Below, one piece after another: positions 8,299 through 16,798 of a stretch of 64,000 bases of DNA. A model generated the notes under the pieces. The model saw only the letters and a program-made list of their open reading frames with translations. It ran no database searches and had not been told where the DNA came from. This DNA is from Paenibacillus algorifonticola. GTDB lineage: Bacteria > Bacillota > Bacilli > Paenibacillales > Paenibacillaceae. The stretch covers positions 1-64,000 of the forward strand of contig NZ_LAQO01000019.1 of NCBI RefSeq assembly GCF_000971975.1, written 5' to 3'. Numbering within the stretch: the stretch's first letter is position 1; each line of letters starts with the position of its first letter. Made by a program: the position numbers and the translations under genes.

Positions 8299-8328
8299 TT
8301 GACACTGAACTTTTGGTTGTGATATAGT
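8299..8328 (+). promoter_or_regulatory. Sigma-A promoter of infC-rpmI-rplT
   Basis: TTGACA and TATAGT with an 18-base spacer; the transcript would have a leader of about 230 bases before infC. Confidence 0.75.
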
Positions 8329-8492
8329 AAGTCGGTAGTGTTTAGGAAACAATTTATGAAATACTGTAACGCACAAGCAGAAGCACCCGCTTCTCACCTT
8401 TCGGCTCGCGCTGACCGGTTTGCGATAATCGACTAAGCTTATCTTTTGCGTCTCCTTGTGAGATGAAGGGAATAGCAGCAAACAACGGTTAT

Positions 8493-8530
8493 GGGATGCG
8501 GGTTCAATTGAGCCTGTATCCCTTTTATTT
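8493..8530 (+). terminator. infC leader terminator (attenuator)
   Basis: GGGAT...ATCCC stem extended by CGGGTTC/GAGCCTG around an AATT loop, followed by TTTTATTTT, placed between promoter and infC. In B. subtilis this operon is controlled by L20-dependent premature termination in the leader; the position and form here fit such a control. L20 recognition itself cannot be seen directly. Confidence 0.7.
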
Positions 8531-8561
8531 TGCAAGTATACTCTTTTGGAGGTGGCACGTT

Positions 8562-9077
8562 ATTAGCAGAGAACATCAAATCAATGATGAAATCCGGGCC
8601 AGAGAAGTACGTTTAGTTGGTGCGGAAGGTGAGCAAATCGGTATTAAACCAATTCGCGATGCCTTGCAAATGGCCATAGATTTAAACCTGGATCTGGTGA
8701 ACGTAGCACCGACGGCTAAACCGCCGGTATGCCGGATTATGGATTACGGAAAATTCCGCTATGAGCAGCAAAAGAAAGAAAAAGAAGCCCGGAAAAACCA
8801 AAAGATCGTTGATCTTAAGGAAGTTTGGTTCCGTGCAAACATTGATGAGCACGATTATCAAACGAAATACCGCAATGTTGTAAAGTTTTTGGGTGAAGGC
8901 GATAAAGTTAAAGCTTCTGTCCGGTTCCGCGGTCGTGAAATTGCGCACGCGTCGCTTGGTCAAAAGATTTTGGATCGTCTCGCTCAAGAGGTTGCCGAAA
9001 TATGCAGCGTAGAACGCGCTCCTAAGCTGGAAGGCCGGAGCATGATTATGATTTTGGCACCAAAAAGCAACACTTAA
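8562..9077 (+). CDS. infC: Translation initiation factor IF-3
   Basis: IF-3 binds the 30S subunit, keeps it from joining 50S and proofreads the start codon. The 171-residue protein shows the N-domain opening REHQINDEIRAREVRL, the linker KPPVCRIMDYGKFRYEQQKKEK and the C-domain DKVKASVRFRGREIAH. I place the start at the ATT codon at 8562: GGAGG lies 9 bases upstream, and the family begins about here. ATG codons further up (for example 8463) would add an unrelated N-terminus that overlaps the leader terminator. The non-standard AUU start is the known basis of IF-3 autoregulation. First gene of infC-rpmI-rplT. Confidence 0.95.
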   Translation: MSREHQINDEIRAREVRLVGAEGEQIGIKPIRDALQMAIDLNLDLVNVAPTAKPPVCRIMDYGKFRYEQQKKEKEARKNQKIVDLKEVWFRANIDEHDYQTKYRNVVKFLGEGDKVKASVRFRGREIAHASLGQKILDRLAQEVAEICSVERAPKLEGRSMIMILAPKSNT

Positions 9078-9097
9078 TTTAAGGGAGGATAATTGAC

Positions 9098-9298
9098 ATG
9101 CCGAAAATGAAAACACACAGCAGTCTGAAAGACCGTTTCAAAATTACGGGTACTGGTAAAGTAAAGCGGTATAAAGCTTACAAAAACCACTTGCTTTCCC
9201 ACAAATCCGGACGCCAGAAGCGCGTTCTTGCTGGTCAACCACTGATGGCTGCTGGCGACGTTAAACGCCTGCAACAAGGTCTTAACAATCTTAAATAA
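9098..9298 (+). CDS. rpmI: 50S ribosomal protein L35
   Basis: 66-residue basic protein of the large ribosomal subunit, opening MPKMKTHSSLKDRFK and containing HLLSHKSGRQKR, both typical of L35. GGGAGG lies upstream with normal spacing. Second gene of the infC operon, 20 bases after infC and 50 before rplT. Confidence 0.97.
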   Translation: MPKMKTHSSLKDRFKITGTGKVKRYKAYKNHLLSHKSGRQKRVLAGQPLMAAGDVKRLQQGLNNLK

Positions 9299-9348
9299 GC
9301 ACGTTTTGCAATAAATACTAATTAGAAACTTTCAGGAGGTCAATACTC

Positions 9349-9708
9349 ATGGCAAGAGTTAAAGGCGGATTTGTCCGCACTCGTCGTCGCAAAAGAATTT
9401 TGAAACTGGCAAAAGGTTATTTCGGTTCGAAGCATCGCCTGTTTAAAACAGCGAAGGAGCAAGTAGGCAAGTCCTTGATGTATGCTTACCGCGATCGTCG
9501 CAACAAAAAACGTGACATCCGCAGACTGTGGATCGTTCGTATCAATGCAGCAGCTCGTATCAACGGTCTGTCGTACAGCAAATTCATGTACGGTTTGAAA
9601 CTTGCTGGCGTTGAAGTAAACCGCAAAATCCTTGCTGACCTGGCTGTTAACGATATCGCTTCGTTCAACTCCCTTGCTGGCGTGGCTAAACAAAAAATCA
9701 ACGCTTAG
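9349..9708 (+). CDS. rplT: 50S ribosomal protein L20
   Basis: 119-residue primary 23S rRNA-binding protein needed for early 50S assembly, and in B. subtilis the autogenous repressor of this operon. Recognisable from RVKGGFVRTRRRKRILKLAK at the N-terminus and the globular C-terminal part with LADLAVNDIASFN. AGGAGG precedes the ATG. Last gene of the operon, followed by a terminator. Confidence 0.97.
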   Translation: MARVKGGFVRTRRRKRILKLAKGYFGSKHRLFKTAKEQVGKSLMYAYRDRRNKKRDIRRLWIVRINAAARINGLSYSKFMYGLKLAGVEVNRKILADLAVNDIASFNSLAGVAKQKINA

Positions 9709-9725
9709 TAACTGAAGCGTTATAG

Positions 9726-9760
9726 ATGAGGCTGTCCCTTAGGGGGCAGCCTCATTATGA
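9726..9760 (+). terminator. Terminator of infC-rpmI-rplT
   Basis: ATGAGGCTG-CCC...GGG-CAGCCTCAT stem; the following T-run is weak (TATGATTT). Confidence 0.6.
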
Positions 9761-9893
9761 TTTATAAAGCTTCCCGGCTCCAGCTAGAGAATCGTATATT
9801 CAAGCGTCCAATTCCGGCGGCAGAGGACAAACAAACAGGCGGCTACCTCTTTCCTGAATAAACTAAAGAACAACGGGAAAGGAGGGATTTTGC

Positions 9894-10238
9894 ATGGGTA
9901 ACATTACCAAAGAGCAGGTGCGCAAGCTCGCGGGCAAATCCATCTATGCAGTGCGCAAGGACGGCTCTGTCGTCACGGGCAAGCTCGTTCGCATCCAGGG
10001 CAACAAGCTGACGCTTGCGCCAATTGGCAAAGGCAGAGGCAAGCCGGTCAAAACAAAGGCGCTGCTGCCCCTAGTTCTGTTTGATTTGCTGGCAATCGGT
10101 ACACTTCCATTCTTCGGAGCTGGCTTCGGAGGCGGCTATGGAGGCTACGGTGGAGGATATGGCGGCGGTTACGGAGGCGGCTATGGTGGAGGAAAATGCT
10201 GTCCGAACCAAGGCTACAACTATGGTGGCTACTACTAA
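9894..10238 (+). CDS. Gly/Tyr-rich small protein with basic N-terminal domain
   Basis: 114 residues in three parts. Residues 1-58 look like a small beta domain (SIYAVRKDGSVVTGKLVRIQ and NKLTLAP), reminiscent of Sm-like or SH3-like barrels. Residues 59-77 are hydrophobic. Residues 78-99 are a run of GGGYGGYGGGYGGG repeats, then KCCPNQGYNYGGYY. The repeats suggest a surface, spore-coat or self-assembling role, but I do not recognise the family. A strong AAAGGAGGG precedes the ATG. The stop overlaps the convergent acetyltransferase gene by four bases. Confidence 0.8.
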   Translation: MGNITKEQVRKLAGKSIYAVRKDGSVVTGKLVRIQGNKLTLAPIGKGRGKPVKTKALLPLVLFDLLAIGTLPFFGAGFGGGYGGYGGGYGGGYGGGYGGGKCCPNQGYNYGGYY

Positions 10239-10717
10239 GTATTTAGCGGCATAGGGCTGCTGTTTTCGGTGTTAAGCAAGCCTTTAATCATTTCGTAGCA
10301 GCGAAGCTCGGGATAATATCGAATGGTCTGATATCCGAGCTTCGCATAAAAATGGTGGGCCTTGCCGTTGATTTGATCAACGAACAGGCGAGCCATCGTA
10401 CAGGAAGCTGCCAAGCCATAGGCTTCGGCTGCCGCCATCAGTTTTCTTCCGCAATGACGGTTGCGATGCTCGGGGTGTACAGCAAGCATGGAAAACATCA
10501 GAATGTCGCGGGCCGTTTCAAAATGGATAAAGCCATAGGGTTTGGCTGTTTTTCCTGCTGCCGCCACATAGGTTACGCCGCGGCGAAGGCGAAGAGGCAG
10601 CTCGCGAATGACTTTAGCGTCATGTTGATGAGTCGTCCATGATAATGGCATAAGCTCTGCCTTGATGAGCCTGATGATTTCTTCATCATCGGTACGGGCG
10701 TTGCGCTCTCGTATCAT
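10235..10717 (-). CDS. GNAT-family N-acetyltransferase
   Basis: About 160 residues with the GNAT fold. The central strand MLAVHPEHRNRHCGRKLM carries the acetyl-CoA pyrophosphate loop, and the C-terminal AHHFYAKLGYQTI is the usual family ending. I chose the ATG at 10717 because AGGA lies about 8 bases upstream of it; an in-frame ATG at 10738 has no ribosome binding site. Substrate unknown. Convergent and overlapping by four bases with the Gly-rich gene. Confidence 0.8.
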   Translation of the reverse strand: MIRERNARTDDEEIIRLIKAELMPLSWTTHQHDAKVIRELPLRLRRGVTYVAAAGKTAKPYGFIHFETARDILMFSMLAVHPEHRNRHCGRKLMAAAEAYGLAASCTMARLFVDQINGKAHHFYAKLGYQTIRYYPELRCYEMIKGLLNTENSSPMPLNT

Positions 10718-10826
10718 TAAGATCATTCCTGACTGCATGAGTTTGCCTAATGCTGGCTATGCTAATATATGAAGCGAGGCTTTGTCGCGCGCCCTATTTT
10801 TGCTAAAAAGCTATTACGGTTTCTTC

Positions 10827-10855
10827 TTGACTAACGAATGATGTCAGCTTATAAT
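10827..10855 (+). promoter_or_regulatory. Sigma-A promoter of the ilv-leu operon
   Basis: TTGACT and a perfect TATAAT with a 17-base spacer, immediately upstream of the T-box leader. Confidence 0.85.
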
Positions 10856-10864
10856 AAAGAAAGT

Positions 10865-11145
10865 CTTATTCAAACATATGTCATCAGCAATGATGAGGAC
10901 GAAGTGTTAAGGGCTCTTTTGTTCAGAGAGCGGATGGATCAGCTGCAACCATCGCCAAAACCCCTTTTCTACGAGCTCACCTCGGAGCTGTTTTCCTGAA
11001 AAGCACGTCAAGTGGTTATTAGGGAAAATCGCAGGGCACGCGTTACAGTGCTAAAGGTATGGACGGTCAGTGCGCACACGTTCTTACCTGTGGAGGTTAT
11101 ACATCGCAAGATGTGTAACGAATTTGGGTGGTACCACGGAAGTTA
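10865..11145 (+). ncRNA. T-box riboswitch (probable Leu specifier)
   Basis: Leader RNA that senses uncharged tRNA. Visible elements in order: stem I start near GATGAGGACGAAG (10893), the CAGAGAG segment (10924), a probable specifier CTC at 10976-10978 within ACGAGCTCACC, and the invariant T-box TGGGTGGTACCACGG (11125-11139) that forms the antiterminator. CTC reads Leu, fitting the genes controlled. The specifier choice is inferred from its place in the 3' side of stem I and is less certain than the T-box itself. Confidence 0.92.
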
Positions 11146-11202
11146 AACCTTTCGTCCCTCGATGCTTCTTCTAGAAGCAGGAGGAACGAAAGGTTTTTTT
11201 GT
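11146..11202 (+). terminator. T-box-controlled terminator
   Basis: AACCTTTCGT...ACGAAAGGTT stem with an inner GCTTCTTCTAGAAGC hairpin, followed by TTTTTTT. It starts right after the T-box sequence, so antiterminator and terminator are mutually exclusive. Confidence 0.9.
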
Positions 11203-11225
11203 TGTTTTCGAGAGGAGGATGACCG

Positions 11226-12971
11226 ATGGTCACGCAAAATGCAACACTGAAGTCAAAAGAAGAATTAATGGAGAAGCTGAGGCAGCCAGAAGTAATTACG
11301 GGTTCTGAAATTTTACTTCGCAGCTTGGTGCTGGAAGGCGTCGATTGCGTATTCGGGTATCCGGGTGGCGCAGTGTTGTACATTTACGATGCGATGCACG
11401 GTTTCTCTGATTTCAACCATCTGCTTACCCGCCATGAGCAGGGCGCGATTCACGCGGCCGACGGTTACGCCCGCGCAAGCGGCAAAGTAGGGGTATGTAT
11501 TGCAACCTCTGGTCCTGGCGCGACGAATCTGGTAACGGGTATTGCTACTGCTTATATGGATTCGGTGCCTATGGTCGTTATTACGGGCAATGTTATGTCG
11601 AGTCTGATTGGAACCGATGCGTTCCAGGAAGCTGATATTACAGGTATTACGATGCCGATTACGAAGCACAGCTATCTGGTACGGGATGTAGATGATCTGG
11701 CCCGTATTATTCATGAAGCTTTCCATATTGCTAATACAGGACGCAAAGGACCTGTTCTTATTGATATACCGAAAGACATTTCCGCTAATAAGACGCTGTT
11801 CAAGCCGGTAACGGAAGTCAGCATTCGCGGTTATAATCCAACTGTATCGCCGAACAAGCTGCAGGTGGACAAAATGATTAAAGCCATCACGGAAGCGGAG
11901 CGTCCGCTTATCCTTGCAGGCGGCGGCGTTATTTACTCCGGCGCGCATGAAGAACTGCATGAATTCGTGAAGAAAACCGATATTCCGATTACGACAACGC
12001 TGCTCGGTCTTGGGGCATTCCCAAGCGGAGAAGATTTGTTCCTGGGCATGCCGGGTATGCATGGCACCTTTACAGCGAACAAATCGATTCAGAAAGCGGA
12101 TTTGCTGATCAATATCGGCGCTCGTTTTGATGATCGGGTAACGGGCAAGCTGTCTGGCTTCGCACCATATGCGAAGATCATTCATATTGATATCGACCCT
12201 GCCGAAATCGGCAAAAACGTTCCAACTGACATTCCGATTGTAGGCGACGTGAAGACGGTGCTGCAAATTGCGAATTTGCAGGCTAAGCGTGCAGACAAAG
12301 CGGATGCATGGCGTGCAGAGCTGCTGGCTTCGAAAGCGCAATATCCGTTCAGATACAAGGATTCGGAAGATGAGCTTAAGCCGCAATGGGTCGTGGAAAT
12401 GCTGCACGAGACGACGAACGGCGATGCCATTGTAACAACGGACGTTGGCCAGCATCAAATGTGGGCAGCACAGTTTTACAAGTTCAACAAACCGCGCTCG
12501 TGGGTAACCTCTGGCGGCCTTGGAACGATGGGCTTTGGTTTCCCTTCGGCAATCGGCGCTCAGATGGCGAACCCTGACCGACTTGTTATTTCAATCAACG
12601 GCGATGGCGGCATGCAGATGTGTGCGCAGGAGCTGGCGATTTGTGCAATCAACAACATTCCGGTCAAGGTTGTTATTTTGAACAATCAGGTACTGGGAAT
12701 GGTGCGCCAGTGGCAGGAGCTGATTTACGATAATCGCTACAGCCATATTGACCTTTCGGGCAGCCCTGACTTTGTGAAGCTGTCGGAAGCATACGGTGTG
12801 AAGGGCTTCCGCGCGACGAACAAGGAAGAAGCAAAAGCAGTATGGGAAGAGGCACTGCGTCACCCTGGTCCTGCAGTTGTGGAGTTTGTCGTTCGCAAAG
12901 AAGAAAATGTATACCCGATGGTCGCACAGGGTAGCACGATCGACGAAATGATCATGGGGGATGCGGAATGA
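11226..12971 (+). CDS. ilvB: Acetolactate synthase large subunit
   Basis: Catalytic subunit of acetohydroxyacid synthase, the first shared step of valine, leucine and isoleucine synthesis (pyruvate to acetolactate or acetohydroxybutyrate), using ThDP, Mg and FAD. 581 residues. Catalytic E71 lies in TRHEQGAIHAADGYARASG; the FAD domain and the ThDP motif GDGGMQMCAQELA near 459-471 are intact, as is NQVLGMVRQWQ. GGAGG precedes the ATG with 7 bases of spacing. First gene of ilvB-ilvN-ilvC-leuA, controlled by the T-box upstream. The last four bases overlap ilvN, so the subunits are translationally coupled. Confidence 0.97.
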   Translation: MVTQNATLKSKEELMEKLRQPEVITGSEILLRSLVLEGVDCVFGYPGGAVLYIYDAMHGFSDFNHLLTRHEQGAIHAADGYARASGKVGVCIATSGPGATNLVTGIATAYMDSVPMVVITGNVMSSLIGTDAFQEADITGITMPITKHSYLVRDVDDLARIIHEAFHIANTGRKGPVLIDIPKDISANKTLFKPVTEVSIRGYNPTVSPNKLQVDKMIKAITEAERPLILAGGGVIYSGAHEELHEFVKKTDIPITTTLLGLGAFPSGEDLFLGMPGMHGTFTANKSIQKADLLINIGARFDDRVTGKLSGFAPYAKIIHIDIDPAEIGKNVPTDIPIVGDVKTVLQIANLQAKRADKADAWRAELLASKAQYPFRYKDSEDELKPQWVVEMLHETTNGDAIVTTDVGQHQMWAAQFYKFNKPRSWVTSGGLGTMGFGFPSAIGAQMANPDRLVISINGDGGMQMCAQELAICAINNIPVKVVILNNQVLGMVRQWQELIYDNRYSHIDLSGSPDFVKLSEAYGVKGFRATNKEEAKAVWEEALRHPGPAVVEFVVRKEENVYPMVAQGSTIDEMIMGDAE

Positions 12972-13453
12972 AGAAACATACAATCGCAGTAATCGTTAAC
13001 GACCAGCCTGGCGTTTTGCAGCGTGTGTCCGGTTTGTTCGGCCGCCGCGGCTTCAATATTGAGAGCATCACAGTGGGTACGAGCGAAGAGGTTGGCCTGT
13101 CCCGCATGGTCATCGTCACAACAGGCGATGAGCAGACGCTTGAGCAAATTACGAAGCAGCTTTATAAGCTTATTGATGTTATTAAAGTCATTCACCTTAG
13201 CTCTAACCCAATTGTTGCCCGCGAGCTGGCGCTTATTAAGGTAAGCGCCGAGCCTGCGGCGCGTCCGGAAATTTTCGGCGTAGTCGAAACATTCCGCGCA
13301 GCAGTTGTGGACATTGGCACTCATTCCGTTATGGTACAGGTTGTTGGCGATACCGAGAAAATTGATGCAATGGTGGAATTGCTGGGGCCTTACGGCATTC
13401 GCGAGCTGTCCCGTACCGGTGTAACGGCGCTGAACCGCGGCAACAGCCGCTAA
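12968..13453 (+). CDS. ilvN: Acetolactate synthase small (regulatory) subunit
   Basis: 161-residue ACT-domain subunit that activates IlvB and confers feedback inhibition by branched-chain amino acids. The N-terminal ACT domain shows VNDQPGVLQRVSGLFGRRGFNIESITVG at about 10-37, with the usual valine-binding region; the C-terminal half matches the ALS_ss_C domain (VAREL...EIFGVVETFRA). Starts with an ATGA overlap with ilvB. Named ilvH in some annotations. Confidence 0.96.
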   Translation: MKKHTIAVIVNDQPGVLQRVSGLFGRRGFNIESITVGTSEEVGLSRMVIVTTGDEQTLEQITKQLYKLIDVIKVIHLSSNPIVARELALIKVSAEPAARPEIFGVVETFRAAVVDIGTHSVMVQVVGDTEKIDAMVELLGPYGIRELSRTGVTALNRGNSR

Positions 13454-13594
13454 CGTTCGGACGCAACCTTTTATCAAAAATATAGATTCACCCCGCTTTG
13501 AGCGGGAGTTTAAGCGGAGAACCGCGGTTAATCGCGTCATTCTCTACTTAAACACCCGTTCAAAAGGGTCAAAATAAAGGAGGCAATTATTCAC

Positions 13595-14587
13595 ATGGCA
13601 GTTACATTGTATTATGAAAAAGACGCTGATCAAAGCGTACTTCAAGGTAAAACGATCGCAGTAATCGGTTACGGAAGCCAAGGTCACGCACAAGCGCAAA
13701 ACCTTCGCGACAGCGGACTTAAAGTTATCATCGGTCTTCGCCTAGGTAAATCCGCTGACGCAGCGAAAAAAGACGGTTTCGAAGTATTGACCGTTGCTGA
13801 AGCAACTAAAGTAGCAGACGTTGTTCAAATTCTGCTGCCTGACGAAACTCAAGCACAAGTATACAACGAGGAAATCGCACCGAACCTGAAAAAAGGCGCG
13901 GCTCTGATGTTCTCCCACGGCTTCAACATTCACTTCGGCCAAATCAAGCCAAGCAAAGATACAGACGTATTCCTGGTTGCTCCTAAATCGCCAGGCCACA
14001 TGGTTCGCCGTACGTATGAAGAAGGCTTTGGCGTACCGGGCTTGATCGCGATCGAGCAAGATGCTTCCGGCAATGCAAAAGCAATCGGTCTTGCTTATGC
14101 TAAAGGTATCGGCTGTACTCGTGCAGGCGTTATCGAAACAACGTTCAAAGAAGAAACCGAAACAGACTTGTTCGGTGAGCAAGCTGTTCTTTGCGGCGGC
14201 GCTTCCGCGCTTGTACAAGCTGGTTTTGAAACGCTTGTTGAAGCTGGCTACGCTCCAGAAATGGCTTACTTCGAGTGCTTGCACGAGTTGAAGCTGATCG
14301 TTGACATGATGTATGAAGGCGGAATTTCCTCGATGCGTGATTCCATCTCCAACACAGCTGAATACGGCGACTATGTAACAGGTCCTCGCATTGTAACAGC
14401 TGAAACGAAAAAAGAAATGAAGCGCGTATTGGAAGATATCCAATCCGGCCGTTTCGCACGCGATTTCATCCTGGAAAACAAATCAGGACAAGCGATGATG
14501 AACGCTACTCGCCGCAACGAGGCAGCTCATCCAATCGAGCAAACAGGCAAACAGCTTCGTGAGCTTATGCACTGGATCAAGAAGTAA
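13595..14587 (+). CDS. ilvC: Ketol-acid reductoisomerase, class I
   Basis: Converts acetolactate to 2,3-dihydroxyisovalerate by Mg-dependent alkyl migration and NADPH reduction. 330 residues, the short class I form. Rossmann motif GYGSQGHAQAQNL at 25-37; cofactor loop LRLGKSADAAKK at 48-59, whose Arg and Ser are typical of NADPH enzymes; metal-site segments EETETDLFGEQ and ECLHELKLIVD are intact. A 141-base gap after ilvN holds two small hairpins (CCGCTTTGAGCGGG near 13492 and a TTTAAG...CTTAAA stem), possibly RNA processing sites. AGGAGG upstream. Confidence 0.97.
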   Translation: MAVTLYYEKDADQSVLQGKTIAVIGYGSQGHAQAQNLRDSGLKVIIGLRLGKSADAAKKDGFEVLTVAEATKVADVVQILLPDETQAQVYNEEIAPNLKKGAALMFSHGFNIHFGQIKPSKDTDVFLVAPKSPGHMVRRTYEEGFGVPGLIAIEQDASGNAKAIGLAYAKGIGCTRAGVIETTFKEETETDLFGEQAVLCGGASALVQAGFETLVEAGYAPEMAYFECLHELKLIVDMMYEGGISSMRDSISNTAEYGDYVTGPRIVTAETKKEMKRVLEDIQSGRFARDFILENKSGQAMMNATRRNEAAHPIEQTGKQLRELMHWIKK

Positions 14588-14600
14588 TATATTTTAACTA

Positions 14601-14646
14601 GGGCGTATCTTCAAATAGGTGTTTAACCTTGCGAAGATGCGCCCCC
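14601..14646 (+). other. Intercistronic hairpin between ilvC and leuA
   Basis: GGGCGTATCTTC pairs with GAAGATGCGCCC across a 21-base loop, without a following T-run. A second stem CCGGG/CCCGG (14730-14750) abuts the leuA ribosome binding site. These look like processing or stability elements rather than terminators. Confidence 0.5.
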
Positions 14647-14763
14647 ATAGCATGAAGCGATGAAGAAATAATTCCGGTTCACCGGCAGAGGAGCTGCGCG
14701 CAGGCGCAGTCTAAAGCTGTCCGTGCGTACCGGGATCATTCTGTTCCCGGAGGTGCAAGGAAA

Positions 14764-16308
14764 ATGCGTAAAATTTATATTTTTGACACAACATTGCGTG
14801 ATGGGGAGCAGTCTCCAGGCGTTAACCTGAACACGAAGGAAAAGGTGGAAATCGCGCTCCAACTGGAAAAGCTGGGCGTTGACCGGATTGAAGCTGGTTT
14901 TCCTGCGGCATCGCCCGGTGATTTGGCAGCGGTTAATGCGGTAGCGACAGCTATCAAAAATGCAACGATTATCGGCCTGTCGCGCTCGCGCGAGCAGGAT
15001 ATTGACGCGGTGCGTGAAGCGCTTAAAGGCGCGCAGGACCCGTGCATCCATCTATTCCTGGCGACAAGCCCAATTCACCGCAAGCACAAGCTGCGGATGG
15101 AGAAGGAGCAAGTGCTGGAAACAGCAGAGCGCGCTATTCGTTATGCGAAGAAATATTTTGATAAAGTCGAATTCTCGCCTGAAGATGCTGGGCGCACAGA
15201 GCTTGATTTCCTTTGCGAAGTAACGGATATGGCGATTCGCGCGGGAGCGACAGTCGTTAATATTCCGGATACCGTCGGTTATTTGAATCCGCAGGAATTC
15301 GGCAACATCTTCAAAACGCTGAAGCAAAACGTTCCGAACATCGAAACGATCCAACTCAGCGCGCATTGCCATGATGATCTGGGCATGGCAACAGCCAATG
15401 CGCTGTCTGCTATACTTAATGGCGCCGATCAAGTAGAGGGCACGATTAACGGTATCGGCGAACGTGCCGGAAATACCGCGATCGAGGAAATTGCCCTTGC
15501 GCTTGCAACGCGTGCTGATTATTTTGGCGCGACAACGACGCTAAACCTGAAAGAAATTGCCAAGACGAGCCGTCTGGTCAGCAAGCTGACGGGCATGGTT
15601 GTACCAGGCAATAAAGCGATTGTTGGCGCCAACGCCTTCGCGCATGAGTCCGGCATTCATCAGGACGGCATGCTTAAGGAAAAAACGACGTATGAAATCA
15701 TTTCGCCGGATACAATCGGTCTAAGAGAGTCTTCGCTCGTACTGGGCAAGCACTCCGGCCGTCACGCATTCCGCGAGAAGCTGATTGATATGGGCTATGA
15801 GCTGGATGAAGAAGCGGTTAACGTGGCCTTCGCCAAGTTCAAAAACTTAGCTGATCGCAAAAAGAATGTCACCGACGAAGATATTCGTGCCTTTCTGGAA
15901 GAAAAGCTCGTTGATACGCCGGAAGTATTCACGCTTGAGACGATTCAAGTGAGCTACGGCAACCAATCGACGCCTAGCGCTTCGGTTATTATCCGTCAAG
16001 CGGATGGAAGCGTTAGCGAAGGAACAGCGGAAGGCAATGGCTCGGTCGATGCGATTTACAATGCGATCGATAAAGTGACTGCTGAAGCTGTAGAGCTTGA
16101 GGATTATTCGATCAAATCGGTATCCCAAGGCAAGGATGCGCTTGGTGAGGTGCATGTTGTGCTGAACCAAAATGAAGTATCTGCGCAAGGCCGCGGCCTT
16201 AGCACAGATATTTTGGAAGCGAGCGCACGCGCCTACATCGATGCGCTCAACCGACTCATTGAGAAACGCAAATCGCCAGGCCGTCGCGATAAAATGAGCT
16301 TGATTTAG
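14764..16308 (+). CDS. leuA: 2-isopropylmalate synthase
   Basis: Condenses acetyl-CoA with 2-oxoisovalerate, committing carbon to leucine; feedback-inhibited by leucine. 514 residues with a TIM-barrel catalytic domain (TTLRDGEQSPGVNL at 8-21; HCHDDLGMATANA around 202-214 with the metal-binding His pair) and the C-terminal LeuA dimer allosteric domain from about 390 on. GGAGGTG lies upstream of the ATG. Same strand as ilvBNC and presumably part of the T-box transcript. A terminator-like hairpin follows the stop. Confidence 0.96.
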   Translation: MRKIYIFDTTLRDGEQSPGVNLNTKEKVEIALQLEKLGVDRIEAGFPAASPGDLAAVNAVATAIKNATIIGLSRSREQDIDAVREALKGAQDPCIHLFLATSPIHRKHKLRMEKEQVLETAERAIRYAKKYFDKVEFSPEDAGRTELDFLCEVTDMAIRAGATVVNIPDTVGYLNPQEFGNIFKTLKQNVPNIETIQLSAHCHDDLGMATANALSAILNGADQVEGTINGIGERAGNTAIEEIALALATRADYFGATTTLNLKEIAKTSRLVSKLTGMVVPGNKAIVGANAFAHESGIHQDGMLKEKTTYEIISPDTIGLRESSLVLGKHSGRHAFREKLIDMGYELDEEAVNVAFAKFKNLADRKKNVTDEDIRAFLEEKLVDTPEVFTLETIQVSYGNQSTPSASVIIRQADGSVSEGTAEGNGSVDAIYNAIDKVTAEAVELEDYSIKSVSQGKDALGEVHVVLNQNEVSAQGRGLSTDILEASARAYIDALNRLIEKRKSPGRRDKMSLI

Positions 16309-16315
16309 TTAGCTT

Positions 16316-16344
16316 AGGGGGAGCGAAAGCTCCTCCTTTATTTA
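16316..16344 (+). terminator. Terminator after leuA
   Basis: GGGGGAGC-GAAA-GCTCCTCC stem-loop followed by TTTATTTA. Confidence 0.75.
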
Positions 16345-16637
16345 AATATAAGAAAGTATATGCTTTGCCATACTTGTTCTTCTATTTCTCGGACTGAAAC
16401 GCGCCGCGCCACCAAAGGACGGCGACAGCCGTTTCACCTTGAAATATAAGAAAGTATATGTTTTGCCATACTTGTTCTTCTATTTCTCGGACTGAAACGC
16501 GCCGCACCGCCAAAGGATGGCGACAGCCGTTTCACCTTGAAATATAAGAAAGTATATGTTTTGCCATACTTGTTCTTCTATTTCTCGGACTGAAACGCGC
16601 CGCGCCGCCAAAGGACGGCGACCGCCGTTTCACCTTG
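16344..16637. repeat. Three tandem copies of a 98-bp intergenic repeat
   Basis: Units begin at 16344, 16442 and 16540, each exactly 98 bp and differing at only a few positions. Each unit opens AAATATAAGAAAGTATATG and contains CTGAAACG...CGTTTCA with an inner GCCG/CGGC pairing, so each can form its own hairpin. Noncoding. It fills most of the 490-base gap between leuA and leuB. Confidence 0.95.
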
Positions 16638-16798
16638 CGTTCTGCCATGCGGCATATGCGTGTCCAATAGCCTTTATAAGCATTGCCTATAAAGACCATA
16701 GATTTTATATCTTTGTTTTCGGCACTGAAATATGGTACAAATGATAACAGAATGAGAATAGCTCATCCGAGCTCAAAAATAAGGAGTGTTACACAACA

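Noticed and set aside
8463..8561. N-terminal extension of infC from the ATG at 8463
   Set aside because: It would translate across the leader terminator hairpin and adds residues absent from IF-3; the ATT at 8562 has the ribosome binding site.
11313..12458. Long minus-strand frame opposite ilvB
   Set aside because: Antisense shadow of a certain gene; no family features and no ribosome binding site.
16344..16637. CRISPR array
   Set aside because: Three contiguous 98-bp units with no variable spacers and no cas genes nearby; it is a plain tandem repeat.
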